A stretch of DNA of 64,000 nt from Coenobita brevimanus (GCA_032717465.1 CM064657.1:23477848-23541847); one strand, 5' to 3'; counted from the stretch's first letter, positions 12,425 to 24,826 are shown. Numbers and translations: made by a program. The notes: generated from the letters alone by a model not told the origin.

Positions 12425-12580
12425 TTGCTACCGCCAGACAGTTTTATTCAGCTGAGGGGAGTTGCCTGGTAAACAAGAGATCAGATGCCATCTCCAGTAA
12501 TCATTTCACTATGTTGGCGTCTTGTATGCGTTATTCTTCTTATTTCCAGACGATTTTAAGCTGCTTCGAAGAGACCCATC
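12425..12580 (+). repeat. ATTTTATTCAGCT family, two arms head-to-tail
   Basis: CCGCCAGACAGTTTTATTCA at about 12432 and TTCCAGACGATTTTAAGCTG at about 12545 are two plus-strand arms separated by about 110 bp, close to the head-to-tail spacing seen elsewhere. Confidence 0.6.
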
Positions 12581-12771
12581 ATACTTTACTTTCATCGCTC
12601 ACACCTCACGTGAAATATTTTATCCGTTTTGTACGAGTTCACTCTGAGCGGAAAAAATCATCTAGTGGTAACGGTATGAGAATTTTAAAAGTTGAACTGG
12701 TATTCACTGGGTTCATGATGATTCCGTCTCGCCTCTCCACTACCTCAGATCTCCCCTAATGAAGAAAAAAA

Positions 12772-12774
<3 letters not shown>

Positions 12775-12846
<72 letters not shown>
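12775..12846. repeat. (AT)n microsatellite
   Basis: About 36 perfect AT units. Confidence 0.97.
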
Positions 12847-12848
<2 letters not shown>

Positions 12849-12849
12849 T

Positions 12850-13885
12850 ACTGAAAACGTTAATGTGCGTATTGTGTTTCGCATGTTATCTAGGGCCATA
12901 TTATCGTCGATGAGGATGGTTCCCTTACTATACTCGTCACTAAAACTGGGCCCACATTTTTGTCCTGCAGTACATTTCATGTCACTCAGTGCCAGAAAAA
13001 GACAATAGTACCTTTGTACAAAACTTCTTCGTGATACGCATCATATTCTAGTGTTCGTCTGTTGTTATTACAGCTGAGCATTAAAGATGGAGAACTGGCA
13101 GTTTTGAGCCAAGTTAAAGTAAGAAGAGCATTTTTTTTTCTAGCATATGAAACGTTACTATTCACATGTTTCTTATTAAGCGTGTGTCGGTGTTGAGAAG
13201 ACACAAATAACTTGCAAGAAAATAGCAAGATATAAACAGAAAAAAGGAAACAGTAATGCAGAAGTGCAAGAAACCCTCCTACGCCTTGGTCTCGCAGTCT
13301 TATTCTGACTGTCAACATCAGCCATAACTTTCGTATAACATCATTCATATTCGTTATTCCGAAAGTCTTAATGATGAGTAAATAGGGAGTGACTACTTTG
13401 TATTCTTCATTTTTCTGATTCCTAACCACACTATGTATAACAAGGAAGTAGGGTTGGGATACTAGTTATGATGGTGGTGGTGGTGGTAGTGGTGATTACG
13501 ATGGTGTTGAAGATGATGATGATATTGATGATTGGAAGACAGCAACCATATGTTCCTTCCGGCCACCTTCTACAAGACAATCAGATTTGTCCACCCAACC
13601 AAACAGCTATCATACCCCTGAGCTTCTTTGGATATGAAAGTTAGTATTTTCCTAAGACACAGATGGAACTATTAATATGGCTTCTTGGACTATATAACGC
13701 TCTGCATCGTGACGCTCTGTGTAAACTCGGGTACTCTAAAAATATCGATAGTAATGTGGTGCACTAATATCACAGGAAGACCCATGTATCGCAGTGTTCC
13801 ATCCGTGTTGCAGAAGGATAAGTGCTTAGATTTGCTCGATAGTTTTTTAAAGGGTGTATTCTCAGTATGTACTGTTAATTTAGAA
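12850..13885. other. no gene recognised
   Basis: Contains a GGT/GAT-rich patch at about 13468-13535. The 148-codon minus-strand frame at 12986-13429 shows no recognisable domain and I do not call it a gene. Confidence 0.4.
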
Positions 13886-13991
<106 letters not shown>

Positions 13992-14479
13992 CGTCACATC
14001 CAACCTACTGTCATTACCAGTACCACCTACTATCATGTCTATTACTCCACAAATCTAACTTAAGTCCATTGGCATCAGCACAGCGAACCCATCACTCCAT
14101 TGTTCTTGCTTCTAAAATGCACAATGTCCCTCAACTCACATCAGTCACTCAGTTTTTAGCTCTGTTAGTCAGTAATAGCTTTTGTTTTCATATTCTCACT
14201 ATCTCATGACGACTTTATTGAGTTTGTGAGAGACTTTTCCAACAAAGGGGGTTCGATAAGGCCCTCATTTAATTGTGTGTAGGCAGCAAGATCAGCGTTA
14301 AATAAAACATCATTGTACTGAAAGGTTAATCAGTCCTATCTCTCCATGTGCTGTGTAGACTACTAAACAACAGGCATCTACTACCACCAGTGTGAATCTA
14401 CCCAACACATTCCTCTCTCGATAATAAGATAGTGCACCCGATTCCACGCTGATTCACTCACAGCACCTAGACCTCACAC

Positions 14480-15000
14480 CCATCTAGCAGACACTATAAC
14501 CACTCAGCCAAAACCGCCCACTCGCTACACTCACCCGAGAGAACCCATACCCATCCAGCAGATATTACACCGACCTGACAGACAGCACCCAGACTTCACA
14601 CCCAGCTGACAGACATCACCCAGACCCACACCCAACCGATAAACAACACCCAGATTCCACACCCACGCGACTGACAGCATCCAAACCCCACACCCAACCG
14701 AGAGACAACATTTAAACTCCACACCCTAGACAGCACCAAGACCTCACATCCAGCTGACAGACAGTTCCCAGACCCCACACCATCCCGATAGACTCCACAC
14801 CGATCCGACAGAAAGCATCCAGATTCCACACCCACTCCGACAAACAGCCACGTTGACTCGACAGACAGCACACAGACCCTACACCAACCCGACTGATAGC
14901 ACCCAGACACCCCACCAACCTGACAGACAGGCACACCGACCCGACAGACAGCACCCAGACTCGACACCCAACCCGACCGACAGCACCCGACGAGCAGCAC
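14480..15000. repeat. ~30-bp minisatellite
   Basis: The unit is close to CCGACAGACAGCACCCAGAC followed by TCCACACCCAAC. It is repeated about 16 times with substitutions and small indels. Cysteine/valine/glycine-rich minus-strand frames across it are translations of the unit. Confidence 0.85.
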
Positions 15001-16620
15001 CCGTTATCGTGGGCCGTCGTGTAATACTTGCGCCGACTCTACAATTCACGCGTGTCCCAGGGGAGGTCGGGTCTTCGGCTGGTATGGCTCCCAGGCCGAC
15101 CATAAACACGCACACGGCCCCAACAAGCCCGCGCTACTTCTGCTCCCTCAATTCTCAATCGTCTGGCTTTGCACTTCTTCCTCTAAGGTTCTCAGTCCTC
15201 TATTTTCCATCCAACAACCTGCCAGCAGTCATCTATGTGTGCCTTCAGTATAACAGAGAAATCTAGTGCCCTCCGAACTTTACTCTCTGCCGTGTATATC
15301 TGCAGTTCATCGTGTATTGATCAGAGGAGGCAGCGTTAATTTAATGAGGTGCCTTAAGAGAAACATTTCAACACTCTTTCTGCTTTCCTTGTTCCCAGAT
15401 CTTTTCTATGTACTGTACGTAGGTGTCTGTCTGTTTCCTGGCGGCCTTAGAGTAATGATACCTGTTCCATTATTTGGAGAGAATGGCGGCTGGAGTCTTG
15501 GTATGGCATTTTTTTTTTTTTTACATAACACTGCTGACCTGCCGCAGTGGAACGGCTGAACTTCAGGTAATTCTCTTAATCTTTTCTGTGCTATTCTTGT
15601 TACTACCAGACAGCTGGGGTTTAGAAAATGTTCATGATGTCCTTCAGTGTCATGTACCCGCATTGTGGTCAGGTTAGGCGGCTTTTAGATTCCCTTCCAT
15701 AGCGATTTTTTGCCTGTTTCACTTTATTAATATCTGGTGTGATTTTTTATATTTTTATTAAGATATCGAGCTCATGTATGACACACAGGTCAGTGCTAAT
15801 GTGCTATATACAGAAATAATTGGGCGCTAGACAAACTTTCAAAGTAGACGAGAATGCGAGCTGTGACGTCCATTTATATATAATTTGTGTTGCTTCCAAC
15901 CCTCAGTACACGCCACATATTCTCACGCTTTACCTCCACTTGTTTAAACCATCGTAATTACCTTGAGCTCTTTACCTGACCCCGCAAGCACGATGGCGTC
16001 TCGTTTTTTCACTCGTAGCACAATTAGAGGATTTTTTTTTTTTTTCCACCTTAAAGGAAAGCTCTTGTAGTGACAGGGTTAAGGTAAAGTGGAAAGAGTG
16101 AAAATGTTGAGGTACTGTGTTGGAGACTGGGGGATGACCGAGATAACTAAGGTAAACGTATGTACCAGATAGTTTACATTAGGGAAACGGGTAATATTGA
16201 CAATTAATTAATGTTTAAGGTAAATTGGAAAAATGACGACGTTGAAGTGAATAATTGGAAATGATGAGGAGAATTACTAAGGCTGCGTATAATAAGTGGA
16301 TGTAAGTGAAATATGTAAATGAATGATGGAAAACAGAAGAGGTGGTTTGCTTGATTGATGAAAAACATGTCTGAGGGAGCTTTTTTTTCTTCTTCTTCTT
16401 TTTTTCCTCTCCATCGTGGAGGGTTTTTTTCATCAATAAATCACTCCCTGACTTCAGCAGTACTCTTAGAAAAGCATGTCGTTACAAGGGAAGAAAGATG
16501 TGAGGTACGAAGGTAGTGAAAGCTTTGGATGATACAGAGGATAATTAATTAATGGTTACACGTCTGTAGGAATTTTACTGAAGTGCAGTATATAAATATG
16601 TAACATACAAAGGCAAGTTG
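15000..16620. other. no gene recognised; one ATTTTATTCAGCT half-copy
   Basis: GCTCTTGTAGTGACAGGGTTAA at about 16062-16083 matches the downstream half of that family. T-rich runs are present near 15510, 16030 and 16381. No coherent coding frame or other element was seen. Confidence 0.4.
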
Positions 16621-16629
16621 GAATGTAGT

Positions 16630-16765
16630 GTCCCGGTCAATATTCCCTTTATACGTCATCTAGTAGTAAATGTAGGTTCTTTATAGGGGGATGTGTGAAA
16701 TGTACAGTCCCGGTCAGTAATCCTTTACATGTCTTGAGGTAATGCATGGAAGGTACGGCCATGAG
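16630..16765 (+). repeat. two copies of a 'GTCCCGGTCA' repeat, period ~77 bp
   Basis: GTCCCGGTCAATATTCCCTT at 16630 and GTCCCGGTCAGTAATCCTTT at 16707 start similar units. Related starts occur at 17136 (CCCCGGCCTGTAATCC) and 18888 (GTCCCGGTCACTAGTTCC). This is a small dispersed family of unknown origin. Confidence 0.5.
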
Positions 16766-16769
16766 CAAT

Positions 16770-17785
16770 AGTTTGTCAATAATTCTCAGCAGACTTTGTG
16801 TCCTGCCTTTCATATTTCTCATTCCTCCCCAAACGACAGAGAATATATTTCCTTTTCACACTCTTTTGCTTCCTGCTTCATCTTGCCATCACATAATACT
16901 GTAGTTCGCGTAGCACCTTCCATTGCCTCAGCCGGGAGAGAAGAGTTGGCGAACCTTTGCTCATGGCTGTATAAGTAAATAGTGACAGAATTATGTGGAG
17001 GTATGGAATAGGCTGTCCTGTGCTCCGTATCCCTCCTACGCATGGCTAGGGATTCCGAAATGTTGAAGGGAGACACACCACACCCGACTGAATGGTACTA
17101 GTTAATGCAGCAGGAACTATTGACCCGCAATGTACACCCCCGGCCTGTAATCCCCGTACACATCTGAGGTAATGAAGTAATAAAAGGAGATTTCACTCTG
17201 TTCCATTATTATCTGTTAATTTAGCAATCTTTGATTAGACGATGTAATTGACTGCAGTTATAATTAACATTTCTCAGATGGTAAGTGGCGGTGTGTGCAT
17301 GACTGTTGCTTTATCTTCTGTCGGAAGAGTCGTTCCAGAGCCGAAGTAGCTGCGTGGCAAAACACAGTTGCAGTCACCGTGTTCGAAGACAGTTTTTCAT
17401 ACAGTATTATCCGCGTTATTTGCCAAATCATACTCTTCACCTCGGGGGAGACCGCCCGTAGTAAAAAGGTTAATGGGGCTGGAGGGGGGGCAGAAGTTAC
17501 CCACGAGATAGGAACATTGCAATACGTGAAGGCATCAATAAAAATAATGAAATAAAGTTACATATAGCTTCGATAAAATTGCATCAGATTTAAGTTTTCC
17601 TAGATATCCCGATGTGTGTCGTCCTTCTGAGTGGTTAAAAGATCAAGTTGATGTCATGCTGTGACATATAAACAGGTACAGAGGAAGTAATTGGAGTCGG
17701 AAGCACAGCACAATGTTTCAGAGCATTCGATCCGTGCGTCTGAATACAAAGCATACGAAAATAATGAAGATTTGTTGTGCTTAGT
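16770..17785. other. no gene recognised
   Basis: CTCGGGGGAGACC..CGTAGT at about 17440-17470 is a weak ATTTTATTCAGCT half-copy. The 86-codon frame at 17295-17555 runs through it and has no recognised domain. Confidence 0.35.
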
Positions 17786-17787
17786 GT

Positions 17788-18002
17788 GTAGTCGACATCA
17801 GAAGTCCTGTCGCTTCTCGTGTTTTTCTGTCCATGGACTTTGAAAATAAGTGTGGTGAACTCTCAGCAGTTCACACTGGTGACACTGATCTTTATCTAAT
17901 AAAGGTCATCGGTGTCAGTTCCTGAGGTTTCACCACAGTGATTATTGAAGTTCATAGAGAGAACAGCAGGATAGGCGATAGAACTTTTGATGTCGAGCGT
18001 AC
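17788..18002. repeat. 215-bp long inverted repeat with 3-nt loop
   Basis: The two ~105-bp arms are reverse complements with scattered mismatches and meet at the loop CTA (17896-17898). Matching landmarks from outside in (left arm versus reverse complement of right arm) are TCGACATCA in both, GTGTGGTGAAC versus CTGTGGTGAAA, TGACAC in both, and CTTTAT in both. Such a tight foldback is consistent with a MITE relic or a hairpin-RNA source. The sequence does not distinguish these. Confidence 0.75.
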
Positions 18003-18125
18003 AGTAGTCGATGGGGATATATAGCTACAGTACCTGGTTGTGGAATACACCCTAGACTGTGGAGTAGTGTTTGAGAAAGACGAGAGGGGGCGACTCCAGT
18101 TTACAGTATAATAATGATTTATGTA

Positions 18126-18600
18126 CCGTCACTCATAAAAGAAAAGACCCCCCCTGCGTTAGAGGGAATATACCTCGGGGTATTCAGTGTTGGTAACAGT
18201 GTATTTGACGTCAGCCATATGGAGGGATGAGGAGGGGTGTTTGAGAGGAGGGCGGAGTTAATCTACGCGAAACACTGCTTCAATCCACATTTCGAGTCAA
18301 ACATACATTATATCTGACTTGTTATCAAGGCATATGTATGTAACCCATCACATTTGAAAAAGTTTATCATTAGCTGAATAAAATCGTCAGCCGGGGGCAG
18401 GAATAAGATGCAAATGAAACTCCCGGCCTCAAGGGTTAAATGAATGGGCTCGTCACATTTAGAATGAACTTTGAATGAACTTCCCTCAAACGCAGCTTCA
18501 CACCGCCACACCTGACGTCATTTACAGTGTTACCAGGACCGATATCATATTGGTTGAAAGGTGTCTTGGCCGGGGGGGTCGTTTCTTTTATGAGTGACTG
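18126..18600. mobile_element. Tc1/mariner-like MITE, 475 bp
   Basis: The left end CCGTCACTCATAAAAGAAAA runs into a C7 tract; the right end (reverse complement) is CAGTCACTCATAAAAGAAAC, also running into a C7 tract. Both ends are flanked by TA (18124-18125 and 18601-18602), the target-site duplication of the Tc1/mariner superfamily. CAGT at the terminus is also typical of Tc1-like TIRs. Weaker inverted similarity (TGGTAACA.TGTA, TGACGTCAG, GTTTGAG) extends about 110 bp inwards. There is no transposase frame, so it would be non-autonomous. A minus-strand ATTTTATTCAGCT arm lies inside. Confidence 0.75.
18355..18445 (-). repeat. ATTTTATTCAGCT family arm nested in the Tc1-like MITE
   Basis: TTAGCTGAATAAAATCGTCA at about 18371 is the reverse complement of the family arm. 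It is followed by CTCCCGGCCTCAAGGGTTAA, equivalent to the GGAGACC...GGGTTA half. Confidence 0.6.
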
Positions 18601-18928
18601 TACCGTAGTGTTGTCCCTAAAATCGATGTGGCACCACCACCACCGCCGCCTCCGCCGCCACCTGGTTACGTATTTACAAACTTTCTTTAACAGTTTTGTA
18701 TGACTATGCTAGTGTTGTCTTCACTCAAACAGATATTCACAGCCACACTTGAGTGAATATTATAGTAAGATGATACGAAAGCAAAATTATTTCTGATATT
18801 AGTATGCTGCTGTGGAGGCTTGTTTATCGCAAGAACTGGTTCAGATTCTTAATATGCACGAAGACCAGACCACGACTGAGAGGCTACTGTCCCGGTCACT
18901 AGTTCCCCCTACACCGTTTTGAACTGTG

Positions 18929-19145
18929 GGTCGTTTTTTAAATGGCTGTTGAAAGTTTGTGACACCTTATTCTTAGCGATTTATTCTGCACATTACATTT
19001 CGATATTCCCATATATATAGTAATTAATATAGACAGTGTCACCGATGATATGAATAATATAAAAGATCCGATTAAAGTGTAATATGCAAAATAAGTCTCT
19101 AAGGATGAGGTGTTACGCAGCATCCAGTGCCTCTTGGAATACCGC
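18929..19145. mobile_element. foldback MITE copy A (217 bp)
   Basis: The left end reads GGTCGTTTTTTAAATGGC and later CTTAGCGATTTATTCTGCA. The right end in reverse complement reads GCGGTATTCC..., then CCTTAGAGACTTATTTTGCA. The arms are about 65-70 bp. The same left and right modules with the same spacing occur at 58938-59162, which defines the family and its ends. No coding capacity. Confidence 0.65.
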
Positions 19146-19149
19146 AGTG

Positions 19150-20625
19150 CGTTAGAAGCTAATTGAGATCATGGTAAATTAATCAGCAATAATCAAATGG
19201 ACTGAATTCCCACTTCGTCATGTTAGCACCCGAACATGTAAGGGGTGCCCGATCTTGCTCCTGGACTGGTCAGGCTGTTGGGTACGGTTTGTTCCCTCGG
19301 CTCCCCTGTCGTGCCAGTTCAAAACTAGGATGTAAATCGCTTGATGCATGTCATTCTCTGATGGAAGGTTGTGATTTGGCCAGAATTTGCCACCCACGTG
19401 CAATCGATAGGCTTAAAGCAATCCTTTCTAATTCCTCATTTACACTTTAGTAAACTGCTTACCATAGGGGGGGGGGATTAGTAATATCGCTTTATTCTTT
19501 TAGAACCCCAGACTTGTAAAGGAAATATTGATTGTAACATGAGCTGACAGATATATAACCCCACTGATGGCAGACTGAAGCGTCAGTACATGGACGCGAT
19601 GTCTTACAAACCATTCATTGTAGCGGCGTTATAATGATGGAGTTCTGTGCAAGTTATTTTCAGCTGCAGTAGTCTGAAGGAGCCTTCTTAAGCTGAATAA
19701 AATCATGAGTTTGCTCGAATATAATGTTGTTCTCGTAGTGAAGCTGTTAAAAGCAAGCATGGGTCCCGTGCTGTGACTGTGGCGTGATGCATTTGTTTCT
19801 GGCCATGACCTTTCATCTCATAGCGTTAGTTAATTATTTTAGTTGGAGTTCATTTACTGGTTTCCTCATAGTGTTGTTGGGGCAATGTAGGATTGGATGA
19901 TGGATGAATGATGGATGTACAGTGGTGGAGGCAGATAGTGTGTGGGGTGGTTGTGGCTAAACACTAAGAGGAAACCATTAAATGAACTCTACCTGAGTGC
20001 AATGTTTATAGACAGTACGGTTAGGATCGGCAGCTGCTTTTCGTCGTCCCGAAACGGTCGTATTCTGCTGTACTTACTAAGTTGTAAGAGTGTGGGGTGG
20101 ACTTCCGCCTCATGCGTGCAGAGCCCCAGACGTGATGAGGAAATATTGACCAGGAACTGTAAACCTGCCTCATCCTCGACCCTCATGCAACGCCATAAAC
20201 CTCTTATATCCGTCCTAGTGCCACCTGCACCACCTCTAACAAATAATTGCAACGCCAGCCTGCACCAGAATGTTTTTTCTAATGTTTTTCATTGTTAGCT
20301 TTCTGAATTCTTGTTTGACACATCTTCAGTCCCACAAAACAAATTTTTTTCAAAAAAGTATTGAACAAAAATGATGGTTCTACAGTGCAATGCATAGATC
20401 TGACACTCGTTTCTGTGTATCGCCAACCAAGTGTTGTAAAGGCAAGCAGCACACCCTAACCAAGTGATTAAAAACATGGCTTGAAGAAGCAGTGTTGGTT
20501 GGCTTGGAACTAGGAAGACTGCCTTGCTTGTAGTAAAGAAACCAAGCAGGTCATTTTCATCACAGGGTGAGATTCCTCAACATTTTATTCTGACAGCGCA
20601 TGAGCCCTTCTGGTAAAAATTTCAG
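19150..20625. other. no gene recognised; one ATTTTATTCAGCT arm
   Basis: AAGCTGAATAAAATCATGAG at about 19690 (-) is a family arm. Two short similar segments, CCCCAGAC.TG...GGAAATATTGA, occur near 19505 and 20124, suggesting an old duplication. A GATG-rich patch lies near 19893-19920. Confidence 0.4.
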
Positions 20626-20631
20626 GCTTAG

Positions 20632-20650
20632 AGAGAGAGAGAGAGAGAGA
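20632..20650. repeat. (GA)n short microsatellite
   Basis: About nine GA units. Confidence 0.9.
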
Positions 20651-20829
20651 TTCAAAAAATGGTTGTTTTTCCAACTGTGTATCGAATTTAGGCATGTGGT
20701 AAAAGAGGTATGTTTGTTTTCCTGGTACCTAAAGATAAAATCACGAATATGCAGTCAGCCTTATATCTAGACTGAACGTGAAGAGGAAGGATACTGGAAT
20801 GGATGCTGCGAAAAATAGCTCTATGATAG

Positions 20830-21120
20830 ATGCAATTAAAAGAATGGCATTTGACGTGTGAACGATTTAAACGTACGAATTAAACACTGTAACCCATCTC
20901 ACTGTACAGACAAACAAATAATGAAAAAGAGGCGTTGGAGACATCTGGCAGAGTATATACGGTTTTTCGAGAATGCAGACAATGGCTAAAGAATTAATGT
21001 GAATAAAAGAATAGCGTTTAATGTGTATTGGTCTTGAAAATGCGAATCAGACGCTCGATGTCCGACTTTCACAAGAAAGATGAGTGAGGAAGGAAACCCA
21101 CCTGCCAGAGTATACTCGGG
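20830..21120. repeat. diverged tandem duplication, period ~165-170 bp
   Basis: AAAAGAATGGCATTTGACGTGT near 20837 recurs as AAAAGAATAGCGTTTAATGTGT near 21006. Both are followed by a GCGAAT/ACGAAT segment and by (T/C)CTG(C/G)CAGAGTATA(T/C)(A/T)CGG at about 20947 and 21101. Confidence 0.55.
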
Positions 21121-21299
21121 AACTGTGCGGTGAAGCGAGGGTTTGGTCGCACATATCAGGAATTAGATTGATCGTTTGGTGGCCGCCCGTAATGAAGGAT
21201 ACCGAGCGTTGGGAGAATCTTGCCTTCATGTTCCACAAAAATAATTGCCTCACACATTAAAGAGAAACCATGGCCGTTTAGACGTTTGTTATGTGCTGC

Positions 21300-21400
21300 C
21301 TTAAGTGCAATCATCATCATCTTCATTATCGTCGTCGTCGTCGTCACCAATCAACGTCGCACCAAAAATGACATAGGTAGGGTTCAGAAACTGGAACATA
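21300..21400 (-). repeat. possible LINE 3'-tail fragment
   Basis: CATCATCATCTTCATTATCG plus a CGT run, followed by GGTAGGGTTCAGAAACTGGAA, resembles the tails at 35485 and 36320 (ATC run, then GATAGGGTGAGGCAGGATCC and AGAAAC). The match is short. Confidence 0.35.
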
Positions 21401-21504
21401 AAGGTATAATAATGTATAATTATTTCATTGATCATTGATCGTCACATCTACCACATATGATATACTCCACACCATCACATGAAGTGGAAACGTTTCCAAA
21501 TGAA

Positions 21505-21672
<168 letters not shown>

Positions 21673-21779
21673 TCCCCCGGGTGCAAGAGTGGACAGAACG
21701 GCCCCCCTGTGACCAGTAAACAGGAAGGCGATCTCGGAGGCTGGCCCGGCGCAGCGCAGGGGAGACTCACCCACCCACT

Positions 21780-22960
21780 TGTTTTCACACACGGTTATCA
21801 GCACATCACCATCACACGGGGTTGGGGGATGTATGTGGGGGTCTGGGGTGGGGAAGGGCTAATGTGGGGATTGGAAGGGGGTAGCTGGGGGCTGGAAGGC
21901 TAGTGGTGGGATTTGTGTTGGGGTTAGGGGCAGGGGAAGCCCACTCCTCCACTAGTTTTCACTCATGGTTATCAGTACAGGACCATTACACGAGGTTGGG
22001 GGTTGGGGGTGGAGGACGGTTTTATCTTGGAGTTGTGAAGTTTGGAGGGTTTTATCTAGGGCTGAGAAGGGGATTATGTTGTTGGGAAGGGGGTAATTGT
22101 GGGTTTCGGGGATCGGGGTTGCGCCGATTTTGAGTTGGTAAAGTTTTATATGGGGGTCAGTGGTGTGCATAGGTTTATGTGAGTTAGGGGTAGGGAAGAG
22201 TATGTGGAGGCTAGAGGTAGGGAGGAGTTTATGTGGAGATTGCGGGTAGAGAACAGTTTATGTGGAGGTCAGGGGTGGGGAGGAGTGTATGTGGGAGTTA
22301 TGGATAGGGAGGAGTGAGTGTATAAGTTAGGGGTAAGGAGGAGTGTATGTGCGAGTTATGGGTACGGGAAGAGTGTATGTGGAGGTTAGGGGTAGAGAGG
22401 AGGGTATGTGGGAGCTAGGGGTAAGGAGGGATTCATGTGGGGGGTTAGTGGTAAGGGGGACTCACTTGTTTTCACACGAGGTTGTCAGCACAGACCTATC
22501 ACACCAGCAGCAGGGGGGTTAGATGGGTGGAGGAGAGGTTTATGAAGAGGTTGAGAAGTCGGGGAGGGTAGGTGTGTGAGGGCTGGAGATGAGGGACAAT
22601 TGTGTTTGGAGGTTCGGGTGAGAGAGAAGACTCATTTACCCACATCTTTTCCAATTACACAGAGTTGGGGGACTGGGGGTTGGCTGGGAATGTAGTGGAG
22701 TTTAAGGACTGAGAAGGGGTTAGTTGGGGTTTAGGAGGGTAGAGGTGGGGTTTAAGTGGACGTGAGAGGTAGAAGTGTCCACGCATTTTTTTTTTTTTTT
22801 TTTTTACTTTTCTTCACACACGGTTATCAGAACCAGCCGATTACACGGGATTTTGGGGGTTGGGGGTCGTGGGATTTATGTTGCATTCTGGAGGCTTGGA
22901 GGAGGGGGTTATGCAGGGAGTAGAGCTAGGGAGGAATTTAATTGAGGGTGGAGAGGTTAT
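21780..22960. repeat. G-rich higher-order array
   Basis: A leader, TTTTCACACACGGTTATCAG followed by CCATCACACG.GGTTGGGGG, recurs at about 21783, 21956, 22469 and 22812, with a truncated version at 22648. Between leaders lie ~30-33-bp units such as TTAGGGGTAGGGAGGAGTGT plus ATGTGGAGG. Frequent GGGG runs on the plus strand could support G-quadruplexes. A T22-like run lies at about 22788-22805. Confidence 0.7.
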
Positions 22961-23002
22961 TTGGGGGTTGGGAATTAGGAGCGCTTTATGTGGGGGTTGA
23001 TG

Positions 23003-23003
23003 G

Positions 23004-23046
<43 letters not shown>

Positions 23047-23071
23047 GTAGTTCATGGGGTAGATTTTTTAT

Positions 23072-23149
<78 letters not shown>
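23003..23149. repeat. two (GT)n blocks separated by 30 bp
   Basis: Perfect GT at about 23005-23043 and 23074-23148, separated by a unique TTTTGTAGTTCATGGGG-type spacer. Confidence 0.95.
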
Positions 23150-23150
<1 letters not shown>

Positions 23151-23990
23151 ATTAGAGTTGCAGCTAGATGTTCATTCATGCGGTTGCACATATACCTGTT
23201 GGTATTCGAGTTGTAAGTTTATGTTCGTAGTTTAATGTGACTTGAAACAGGATGCCTTGCATGGCTGACAAAAAGTGAACCGAAAGCATGCGAAACCTAA
23301 GGGAGTGGTTCCGAGGGTGTGGTGCTCGGGTCTATATACACTTCAGTAAACAGAGATTGGATAAGTTTGGTATTGTGGTGCATCTGCGGCAGTCTGGTGG
23401 GAGGATGGGGATGAGGCAGATTGAGGGAAGATAGAGGGGATGACGGAATAAGGAGGATGTGGGGAGTTCATGAGGCTTCTTAGCTCGTCTCTTTCACAAG
23501 TTTATTTCCTCATACTGCTCGTTGGTATTCTCATCTCTGCTACATATGCAAATTGTTTTAATTTTCAAAGTATACAGATACCATACAAATGAATATTCAA
23601 ATGTAAGCTAAATAAATAGCTAAGGAAGAGGCGTTAGGGAGCCTGAAACTCCCACGAAAATATTTTTCCATACAATAAACAGGAAATTCTAGTTGAGTTA
23701 CCGTATAAAGTCAGATTGGTAAAGGGGTGAGGAAGATGGCTTAGTATCAGCGCCTATAGACTGCGCGAAGAGTCATTTAGGCAAAAGTATTTTTTTTCCA
23801 TAGATCCAGTCGTCCCTTAGAATACAACATGCAACAATGGAATATACATCCAGGTCCCTTACTGTACTGCTGGGTAAATAGAGACAAAAAGGGAAACAAA
23901 TTTTGTCCAAGAATTAGATTGGCTTGAGAGAATCACACTTGTCAGTCGTCCAGTTGTTAGTTGGATATGCTACCATTGCAACACCGGCTC
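23150..23990. other. no gene recognised; weak relative of the MITE at 18929
   Basis: AAATAGCTAAGGAAGAGGCG at about 23615-23640 resembles the right end of the 18929/58938 family. I could not match a left end confidently. Confidence 0.3.
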
Positions 23991-23999
23991 CTACAAAAG

Positions 24000-24324
24000 G
24001 GAGGAGGTTGAACAGGGAAGGGGTAGGGGTGTAGACAGAGGAGGATGTATTTGGACAGGGGAGGGGAGGGAGTGTTGACGCGAGAAGGAAGGCGGTGTGG
24101 ACAGGGGAGGATGAAGGAGTATAGACAGGGATGGGTGAGGGTGTATAGACAGGGGACGGGAGGGGAGGGGATATAGACAATGAAGGAGGAGGCTGTGCGG
24201 ACAGGGGAAGGGGATGATGTGTGGACAGGGCAGGAGAAGGAATATGGACAAGGGATGGGGAGAGGTTAAAGACAGGGGAGGCAGAGGGTATGGACGGGGG
24301 AAGGAAGAGGGTGTGGACACTGGA

Positions 24325-24402
<78 letters not shown>

Positions 24403-24640
24403 ATAGGGGAGAGGGGATAGGGTGTCGACAGGGAGGGGAAGGGTGTGTGGACAGAAAAGAGGGAGGGGATATGAGTAGGGTAGGGGAGGGTGTGTGGACA
24501 GTGGAGAGGGAGGGGGTGTGGGGGTGTGGACAAGGGAGGGGGAGGTGGTGTAGATAGGAGAGGGGAAGGGCTGTGAGCAGGGGAAGGGTATGGGATGTGG
24601 ACGGGTGAGAGGGAGGGATGTGGATGGGAGAGGGGAGAGA
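24000..24640. repeat. purine-rich ~22-30-bp minisatellite with embedded (GT)n
   Basis: Units of the form GTGTGGACAGGGGAGGGGAG are repeated with variable length. A perfect GT block (about 24328-24401) interrupts them. The 290-codon proline/serine-rich minus-strand frame is the translation of this array plus the CT block downstream. Confidence 0.8.
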
Positions 24641-24788
24641 ACTGTATCATGTTTAATAGTGTTATGCGTTGCTGCAGCTTACACTCTAATGGGATTACGT
24701 GCATGCCTGTGCGTTCCTGGCGATGTACTCGTACGTGTGGACATGCCCAATTCGTACAGAGCATGTACTGTACGTGTTGTATGCTAAC

Positions 24789-24789
24789 C

Positions 24790-24822
<33 letters not shown>
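24789..24822. repeat. (TC)n microsatellite
   Basis: About 17 perfect units. Confidence 0.95.
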
Positions 24823-24826
<4 letters not shown>

